Shown here one piece after another: positions 54,070-61,429 of a DNA stretch of 64,000 nt. The stretch is from Calditrichota bacterium (GTDB lineage: Bacteria; CLD3): positions 124,001 to 188,000 of the forward strand of contig QQUF01000008.1 in the NCBI GenBank assembly GCA_008501735.1. The letters are read 5' to 3'. A program made the position numbers and the translations under genes. Below the pieces are notes generated by a model, which was not told where the DNA came from, ran no database searches, and saw only the letters and a program-made list of their open reading frames with translations. Position 1 is the first letter of the stretch. Each line of letters begins with the position of its first letter.

Positions 54070-54219
54070 CTATTTATTTTTATAGTGGTTCGCTAAAATC
54101 ATTCTTATTACTGCAACTTGAGAAATCATTTTCTCTTTGGCTTCTTCCCTAATTTTCTCCCAAAGTTCAGGTGGCAAGTAAACCGTTTTACCGTTGTCTC
54201 TTAATTTATTATTTGGCAT
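54070..54219 (-). CDS. 49-residue ribbon-helix-helix protein
   Basis: A short frame with KTVYLPPELWEKIREEA and MISQVAVIRMIL, the strand-helix-helix pattern of CopG/Arc-type DNA-binding proteins. It lies between the integrase and the nuclease operon, a usual place for an excisionase or element regulator. The ATG at 54219 is preceded by AGAG. Confidence 0.6.
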   Translation of the reverse strand: MPNNKLRDNGKTVYLPPELWEKIREEAKEKMISQVAVIRMILANHYKNK

Positions 54220-54635
54220 TTGAAAACTCTAATTGTGTAAATGATAATACACTAATGTAAACTACATTTAGAGATTTAGCAACTTATATTTTTACATATT
54301 GTGTTTTATTTTTACCGTTGGAATTGTTGGAAGATTCAAACAAAACTCCAACTTTTCCAACTTTTGAACAGTTAATAGAATTTTTTGGGCATTTTTTTCT
54401 TAGGCAATTTATGTCAGAAAAAACCGAGAAAGAAGGGGTGGGGTTTGTTGTATATATGAACGAAATATTGATACTATATTTTTCTAAGTGTAGGGAAGAG
54501 TCATTGCTAATTGATTTGAAGCTCTTTACCTCTTGATTTAATTTAAAATTATCTTGTTTCTTGATATTCTACTAACTTAATTTGAGGTAATCGTGTTGTG
54601 TATTGTTAGACTTTCACACAAATAATAGGGAAGTT
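54220..54635. other. 416-base region before the island nuclease operon
   Basis: Contains promoters and no convincing gene. An open frame at 54318-54536 (TTG start, low-complexity, no domain) is probably chance. I see no repeat or RNA structure. Confidence 0.5.
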
Positions 54636-56237
54636 ATGAATAAGGGACAAAATGCAATAAATGAATTTGTAAAAGTTTTCAAAAAGGAATATTCAATTGA
54701 AAACGATTTACTTATTAATGTTTCTCAATTTAAAACAATTGACCCTGAAATTGGTTTTAAAGAAAAGCAAAATAAAGAAAGCAAAATAAATTCAATTGCA
54801 TACAAATATGAATTTATTTTTGGGGATTTACCATTTGGTTCGAACCGAGTTGATTCCGAATTAATGCCTAACGGAAGAATAAAACGAAATTGGAATTCAA
54901 TTTTTGAAAGCCTAAAACTTCTAAAAGATAATGGATTTGGTTTCTTTGCTGTAGAGCCTTCAATTCTTTATGAGAAATTAGGCGTTATTTTTTTAAAAGC
55001 TCTTGAAGCAAATAAATTTTTTCTAAATATCGTATTGGATATTCCTCCGAAAATATATTATCCACACACTTCATTCAAACCTATTTTAATTGGATTTTCA
55101 AAAGTCCAATATGACAATTTATTTATTTCAAATATAGAAGAAGAAAATGCAAGAATTGTCGTTGAGAATTTTAAGAGTCAAAAAGGAAATAATGTCCAAA
55201 ACGGTATTTGGATTGAAAAGGATAGTTTTCAATCGTTTTCAAAATATAATTTCCTAAATCAAATTGAAAATTTGAAAACTCAATACAAGGAGTATAAAGA
55301 ATATCAGCTTTCAAAAATTTCTTTTGCAATCAATATGACAAAATCGAGATTTAAGGATGAACCAAATTCAATATATATTCAAAAAATTGGAAATCGAGAG
55401 GTTGTATCTTCGTTATCGAACCTCAAGTTAAAACCTCACAATCATTTTCAAGTCGTTTTAAATTCAGAAATTGTCTTAGCAGAATATCTTGCCTTATTTT
55501 ATAAATCGGAATTAGGTCATTTAATTTTAAATTCCTTATTCACAGGTAGTTTTATTCCAAGTATTACCAAAGGTAGTATCAAAGATAGTTTTGTTGCTAT
55601 TCCAAATATTGAAGAGCAAAAATTGCTTATTCATACTAATAACAAGTTGAACGAATTGCAAAAAACTATTAATGATTTACAACTTGAATTAAGTCTAAAC
55701 CCTAAGAATGCACCTTTAATATTAGAAAAGTTCGAAACCTACCAAAAGGCATTAAAATCACTTACAGTTGAAGATGAAATTTTAAGCTTAATTAGAAAAG
55801 GAGAAGGTAAAACAATTGAGTTTAAACAAACATTTTCAAAGAACATTCATACAAATAGAAAAGACCCTGAAATTGAAAAATCATCATTAAAGAATATTGT
55901 TGGTTTCCTTAATTCAGATGGCGGAACACTATTGATTGGAGTTGCCGACAATAGTAAAGTTACTGGGATTGAAGATGACTTTTTCCAATCAAATGATAAA
56001 TATTTGCTTCATTTTAAAAACGCTGTTAATTCAAAAATTGGTTCTGAATTTTATCCTTTAATAGATTATGATATTTTCAGTGTTTTGGGTAAAAAGATAC
56101 TAAGAGTAGATTGCAAACCTTCTGAGAAAGCTTGTTTTTTCAGTAGAACTGAGTTTTATGTACGGACAAATCCTGCAACTGATAGATTAGAAGGAAACGA
56201 GTTCCTTGAGTATGTAAGAAGAAGGTTTGGAAATTAA
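54636..56237 (+). CDS. Fusion of a truncated N6-adenine methyltransferase, an HsdS-like target-recognition part and an AlbA_2 (Schlafen-like) domain
   Basis: 533 residues from the ATG at 54636 (AGGGAAG just before it). Residues about 55-180 contain the catalytic motif IV as DLPFG (64-68) and the following FFAVEPSILYE segment of type I/N6 methyltransferases, but no SAM motif I. Residues about 190-380 look like an HsdS target-recognition region, including FYKSELGHLILN, GSFIPSITKG and EEQKLLIHTNNKL. From about 385 an AlbA_2 domain follows (GEGKTIEFKQTF, GFLNSDGGTLLIGV). It heads the operon with two nucleases. The activity is unclear; it may read DNA methylation or trigger a response. Confidence 0.75.
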   Translation: MNKGQNAINEFVKVFKKEYSIENDLLINVSQFKTIDPEIGFKEKQNKESKINSIAYKYEFIFGDLPFGSNRVDSELMPNGRIKRNWNSIFESLKLLKDNGFGFFAVEPSILYEKLGVIFLKALEANKFFLNIVLDIPPKIYYPHTSFKPILIGFSKVQYDNLFISNIEEENARIVVENFKSQKGNNVQNGIWIEKDSFQSFSKYNFLNQIENLKTQYKEYKEYQLSKISFAINMTKSRFKDEPNSIYIQKIGNREVVSSLSNLKLKPHNHFQVVLNSEIVLAEYLALFYKSELGHLILNSLFTGSFIPSITKGSIKDSFVAIPNIEEQKLLIHTNNKLNELQKTINDLQLELSLNPKNAPLILEKFETYQKALKSLTVEDEILSLIRKGEGKTIEFKQTFSKNIHTNRKDPEIEKSSLKNIVGFLNSDGGTLLIGVADNSKVTGIEDDFFQSNDKYLLHFKNAVNSKIGSEFYPLIDYDIFSVLGKKILRVDCKPSEKACFFSRTEFYVRTNPATDRLEGNEFLEYVRRRFGN

Positions 56238-56246
56238 AAAGAAAGT

Positions 56247-56735
56247 ATGGAAAAAACTTTTGTAGCGATTGATTTTGAAACAGCAACAAGACATCATATT
56301 TGTTCAGTTGGTATTGTAACCTTAGAAAATGGTGAAATAATTGATGAATTTCATACATTGATTAAACCAATTAACAATGAATACAATTGGCGTAATATTC
56401 AAGTTCACGGAATTACAGAAAATGATACTGTAAACGCTCCCCTTTTTAGTGAAATTTATCACGAAATAAAAAAACGAATTTATGGTAAAACTCTTGTCGC
56501 TCACAATGAAAGTTTCGACAGGAATGTTTTAATAAAAACTATGAGAGATTATGGTATTGACTATTCCGACTTAAACATTTCTAATAGATGGGAATGCACT
56601 TTAAGAATTTATCGTGCAAAAGGCTATAAGCCTGCTAATCTGAACGCTTGTTGCAAAATTCACGGCATTGAGCTTGAACATCATCAAGCCTTATCTGACG
56701 CTCGTGCTTGTGCAAAGTTGTTTCTAATTGCTTAA
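56247..56735 (+). CDS. DEDDh 3'-5' exonuclease, DnaQ-like
   Basis: A 162-residue protein. ExoI is VAIDFETA (D9, E11), ExoII includes AHNESFDRNVL (D91) and ExoIII is HHQALSDARA (H146, D151), so all five catalytic residues are in place. It would remove nucleotides from DNA or RNA 3' ends. It begins nine bases after the fusion gene and ends 25 bases before the Mrr-like gene. A free-standing exonuclease in a restriction island is notable. Confidence 0.9.
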   Translation: MEKTFVAIDFETATRHHICSVGIVTLENGEIIDEFHTLIKPINNEYNWRNIQVHGITENDTVNAPLFSEIYHEIKKRIYGKTLVAHNESFDRNVLIKTMRDYGIDYSDLNISNRWECTLRIYRAKGYKPANLNACCKIHGIELEHHQALSDARACAKLFLIA

Positions 56736-56760
56736 AATTTTAATTTAAAAGGTTATTCAA

Positions 56761-57825
56761 ATGAATTATTGGCTACACAGAATTTCACATCACGCAGAAG
56801 TATCTTATCCACTACTTTTTGACAATAATGTTCTTACAATTGGATTTTCTGATTTTGCAAATCAAGGATTTTTAGATAGTCTATTACAGGTAGAAGAATC
56901 AAAAAGATGGAGTGTCTTTGAACAAATGATTAAAGAGGAAGAGAAATGGAGAAACCTTCCACGAACAAGATATAATTTGTGGAGGTTTATAGAAGGGTTC
57001 AAAAAAGGAGATAAAGTTGTAGTTCCAAGTCAAGGTGCTTTTTCAGTTTTTGAGTTAGTTTCTGAAACACCTCAACCAATTTCTAATCTTAACACAAAGG
57101 ATTTGAAAGATTGGAACGGTAACTCCTTAAAAATGCAAGATGGTCATATCTCTGATGGTACTGATAAAATTGATTTAGGATTCTATTGGGGAGTAAAACC
57201 TATTGCAAAGAAAAAAATCTCACGAAAGGATTTTGCAGACTCGGCACTAACTTCAAGATTGAAGTATAGAACTACTAACACTGAAATTAGTGATATAAAA
57301 GATAGTGTTGAAAAAGCAATAAGTGCATTTAAAGAAAATAAACCAATAAATTTGTATTCTGAAATTTTAGATAAAATTACTAAAAAAGTTTTAGAATCAT
57401 TAACGTCAAAATTAAACCCTGATAAATTTGAAAAACTTGTGAAATTTTACTTTGAAAGAAATGGTGCTACGGAAACTTTAATTCCTGCAAAAAATGCAAA
57501 GGGGAAAGAAGGAGATGCTGACGTAATCGCAATTTTTGAACCAATAAGGACAATAATTTATGCACAGGTAAAATTTCATAAAACTGATTCTGAAACTAAT
57601 GAATGGGCAGTAGAACAAATAAATGATTTCAGGAATAACAAAGAAACTATGGATGACGATTACACAAAAATTGCTTGGGTTGTTTCTTCTGCGAAAAGTT
57701 TTACAGAGAAAAGTGTTAAATTAGCACAAGATAAAAACGTGCATTTGATAGATGGAAATAGATTTGCTGAAATGATTATTGAAGCAGGTATATTTGATTT
57801 AAATAAAGTTATGCAGAATAATTAA
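56761..57825 (+). CDS. Mrr-like restriction endonuclease with an N-terminal PUA/EVE-like part
   Basis: A 354-residue protein. The C-terminal half (about 218-345) is an Mrr_cat PD-(D/E)xK nuclease: FEKLVKFYFERNGA, GDADVIAI (D252/D254) and YAQVKFHK (Q269, K271). Residues about 20-150 (IGFSDFA, WRFIEGFKKGDKVVVPSQG) resemble a PUA/EVE-like base-reading domain. Mrr-type enzymes often cut modified DNA. It is 40 bases before hsdM. Confidence 0.82.
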   Translation: MNYWLHRISHHAEVSYPLLFDNNVLTIGFSDFANQGFLDSLLQVEESKRWSVFEQMIKEEEKWRNLPRTRYNLWRFIEGFKKGDKVVVPSQGAFSVFELVSETPQPISNLNTKDLKDWNGNSLKMQDGHISDGTDKIDLGFYWGVKPIAKKKISRKDFADSALTSRLKYRTTNTEISDIKDSVEKAISAFKENKPINLYSEILDKITKKVLESLTSKLNPDKFEKLVKFYFERNGATETLIPAKNAKGKEGDADVIAIFEPIRTIIYAQVKFHKTDSETNEWAVEQINDFRNNKETMDDDYTKIAWVVSSAKSFTEKSVKLAQDKNVHLIDGNRFAEMIIEAGIFDLNKVMQNN

Positions 57826-57864
57826 AACGTAACCGAGTAAGAAAAAAACAGGAATTAGTATAAA

Positions 57865-60269
57865 ATGGCAATAAAAAAATCGGAATTATATAGCAGCCTT
57901 TGGGAAAGTTGTAATGAACTAAGAGGTGGAATGGATGCGAGTCAGTACAAAGATTACGTATTGGTAATGCTATTTATTAAATACATCAGTGATAAATGGG
58001 CTGGACAACCATTTGCACCAATTACGATTCCAGAAGGGGCAAGTTTTGCCGATATGGTAAAACTTAAAAAAAGTATAAATATTGGCGATGACATCAATAA
58101 AAAAATCTTGAACCCTTTAAAAGAGGCTAACAATTTATCGGATTTTCCTGACTTTAATGATGTTACCAAATTAGGTAGCGGAAAAGAAATGGTTGACCGA
58201 CTGACAAATTTAATTACCACCTTTGAAAAGGCTGAATTAGATTTTAGTAGTAATAGAGCAGAAGGTGATGACATTCTTGGAGATGCTTACGAGTATTTAA
58301 TGAGACATTTTGCTGCTGAAAGTGGGAAAAGTAAAGGGCAATTTTATACTCCTGCCGAAGTTAGTAGAACAATGGCATCAATTATTGGTATTAATCAAAT
58401 TACTAAAGATTCTGATGTTACTGTTTATGACCCAACTTGTGGTTCGGGTTCATTACTTCTTAGAGTTGGAGATGAGGCAAAGAGTAAAGAGTTACTTTAT
58501 ACGGACAAGAGAAGGAAGCTACAACGTCAGGTTTGGCTCGTATGAATATGATTTTGCACAACAATCCAACTGCTGTAATAGAACAGGGAAATACACTTGC
58601 AAACCCAAAGTTTGAAAAAAATGGAAACCTCAAGACATTTGATTTTGTGATTGCAAATCCACCGTTTAGTGATAAAAGATGGAGTAATGGGCTAACATTA
58701 CCTAAAGATGAACCTTACAAACGGTTTGATGGTTATGGAATTCCACCTACAAAGAATGGTGATTATGCCTATTTACTTCACATTGTTCGTTCATTGAAAC
58801 GGCACGGAAAAGGTGCTATCATTTTACCTCACGGAGTTTTGTTTAGAGGAAATGCCGAAGCTATTATTCGTACCGAATTAATTAAATCAGGTTATGTAAA
58901 AGGAATTATTGGCTTACCACCAAACCTTTTTTATGGAACTGGTATTCCTGCTGCAATTATCTTGGTTGACAAAGAAAATGCTCTTATTCGTAAAGAGATT
59001 TTTATGATTGATGCAGGTAAAGGATTTGTTAAAGATGGAAACAAAAATCGGTTGCGTGAACAGGATATTCGTAAAATTTCTGATGTTTTTAATGGACGGA
59101 TAGAAATAGCAGGTTTTAGCCGAATGGTAAAAGTTGAAGAAATTGAGAAAAATGAATATAATCTTAATATTCCAAGATACATTGAAAGTCAAGAAACAGA
59201 AGATTTACAAGACATTGAAGCTCACTTAAAAGGTGGTATTCCAATTGTTGATATTGATGCTCTTTCTAATTATTGGCAGATTTTCCCAACTTTGAGAAAG
59301 TCCATTTTTGAGAAATTGAACGATAAATACTCTAAGATTACAATTGACAATTCAGAAATTAGAGATACAATATTTTCACATCCTGAGTTTGTTTCATTTA
59401 TCGAAGTAATGGACACATTATTTAGTGAGTGGAAAACAAAAAACATTCTACTGCTTAAAGACTTAGGTATTGGCAATAAACCAAAAGAAATCATTTTAGG
59501 ACTTGCAGAAGATTTGATTGAAACCTACACCAATAAGCCTCTTATTGACAAATACGATGTTTACCAACATTTAATGAGTTATTGGGTTGAAACTATGCAA
59601 GATGATTGTTACATCATTTCTGATGATGGATGGAAAGCAGAGACTAAACGAATATTAGTAGAAAACAAGCAAAAGAAGATGGTTGATAAAGGTTGGACTT
59701 GCGACCTTTTGCCAAAAGAATTGGTTATTAATCGCTTTTTCGTTTCTGAGAAACAAACAATAATTGATTTAGAAACGGAGAAAGAAACTATTGCAAGCCA
59801 ACTTACCGAATTAGAAGAAGAACACAGTGCCGAAGACGGCTATTTTACGGAACTTGAAAAAGTGAATAAAGCCGAAATAAGCAAACGTCTCAAAGGGCTA
59901 AAAGGTGAAACAGGTGTTGCAGAAGAAATTGCTGTTTTAAAATCATATTTTGATTTACTAACAAAGCAAACAGCCACTAACAAAAAGATAAAACAAGCCG
60001 AAAAAGAATTAGATGATAAACTCTATGGGAAATATCCATTACTAAGTGAAGATGAAGTAAAACAGTTGGTTGTAGAAGATAAGTGGATTCAGAACATTGA
60101 AGGAGCAATAAAAGGTGAAGTTGACCACATTAGTCAAAAACTTACGAACCGAGTTAAAGAATTAGCAGAGCGTTACGAAACTCCTTTACCTCTAATAAAT
60201 GAAGAAGTCAGTAATTTGGAAAGTAAAGTAAATGCTCACCTTAAAAATATGGGGTTTGTATGGAATTAA
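57865..60269 (+). pseudogene. hsdM: Type I restriction-modification DNA methyltransferase subunit, frameshifted
   Basis: Would encode about 801 residues. Frame one (57865-58545) holds the N-terminal domain and SAM motif I DPTCGSGSLL. The homology then continues in another frame (in the 58533-60269 frame) as YGQEKEATTSGLARMNM, NPPFSDKRW (motif IV) and a long C-terminal helical part. The break sits at the AAA at 58486-58488: adding one A gives an unbroken DEAKSKRVTLYGQEK. So one base is missing in the genome or in the sequence. The stop overlaps the hsdS start. It methylates adenine in the target together with HsdS. Confidence 0.88.
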
Positions 60270-61429
60270 AAACTGGTTATAAGAATACAGTGATAGGTGT
60301 GATTCCTGAAGATTGGGAAATTGAAATAATTCGTAATTTTTCAAATCCTGTGAGAGGTGGTTCACCTAGACCTGCGGGTTCTCCTTTATATTTTAACGGT
60401 AATTATATTCCTTGGTTAACGGTTGCTTCATTAACAAATATTCCAAATTCTCAATTATTTGTGTATAAAACGGATACTTTTCTTACAAAAGCTGGTTCTT
60501 ATTTCAGTAGAACTTTAGAAAAGAATACATTAATTATTGCCAATAGTGGTGCAACATTAGGTGTAGCAAAAATATTAGGAATTAAATGTTGTGCCAATGA
60601 TGGTATTGCTGCATTACTAAACATTGATAAAAAGATTAATGAAAGATATTTAGTTTATTTCATTAATACATTAACTCAATCTTTACGTGAACGAATTGCT
60701 ACAGGGAATGGACAACCAAACTTGAATACAGATTTAATAGGGAATATCCAAATTCCCCTTCCTCCATTACCTGAACAAACGGCAATTGCTACTGTGCTTT
60801 CTGATACTGACAGTCTGATACAAGCACTTGAAAAAAAGATTGCTAAAAAACAGCTCATTAAAAAAGGTGCAATGCAGAAATTGCTCACTCCAAAAGATGA
60901 TTGGGAAGTGAAGACTTTAGGGGATTTTTTGATTTATGAACAACCAACTAAATACATAGTAAAAAATACAAAATACAACGATAATTTTGATATTCCAGTT
61001 TTAACCGCAGGCAAAACATTTATTCTTGGATATTCAAATGAAAAAAAGGGTATTTTTAATAATTATCCTGTAATTATTTTTGATGATTTTACTACCGCTT
61101 CCAAATATGTAAAGTTTCCATTTAAAGTAAAATCATCAGCAATGAAAATTTTAAAGCCAAAAAATGAGAATGTAAATTTGAGATTTATTTTTGAAATAAT
61201 GCAACAAATTAATTTTCCTTTAGGAGACCATAAAAGACATTGGATTGGAGAATTTCAGCCTTTAGAAATTAAAGTTCCGAAATCAAAAGAGGAAAAAAAT
61301 CGTATTTCTCAAATTCTTTCCGATATGGATAACGAAATCGAAACCTTGCAAAATAAACTGTCAAAATACAAGCAACTAAAACAGGGCTTAATGCAAAATT
61401 TATTAACAGGTAAAATTAGGTTAGTCTAA
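60260..61429 (+). CDS. hsdS: Type I restriction-modification specificity subunit
   Basis: A 389-residue protein with two target-recognition domains and two helical spacers. TRD1 covers about 1-165, ending with the PLPPLPEQTAIATVL helix start; TRD2 covers about 210-350, ending with KVPKSKEEKNRISQIL. The conserved spacer ends are QLIKKGAMQKLL and QLKQGLMQNLLTGKIRL. It defines the DNA site recognised by the complex. It overlaps hsdM by ten bases and hsdR by one. The recognised sequence cannot be read from the protein. Confidence 0.92.
   Translation: MELKTGYKNTVIGVIPEDWEIEIIRNFSNPVRGGSPRPAGSPLYFNGNYIPWLTVASLTNIPNSQLFVYKTDTFLTKAGSYFSRTLEKNTLIIANSGATLGVAKILGIKCCANDGIAALLNIDKKINERYLVYFINTLTQSLRERIATGNGQPNLNTDLIGNIQIPLPPLPEQTAIATVLSDTDSLIQALEKKIAKKQLIKKGAMQKLLTPKDDWEVKTLGDFLIYEQPTKYIVKNTKYNDNFDIPVLTAGKTFILGYSNEKKGIFNNYPVIIFDDFTTASKYVKFPFKVKSSAMKILKPKNENVNLRFIFEIMQQINFPLGDHKRHWIGEFQPLEIKVPKSKEEKNRISQILSDMDNEIETLQNKLSKYKQLKQGLMQNLLTGKIRLV

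Noticed and set aside
54318-54536. A 72-codon frame with TTG start before the AlbA_2 fusion gene
   Set aside because: No ribosome binding site, low-complexity composition and no recognisable domain; it probably arises by chance in A+T-rich DNA.
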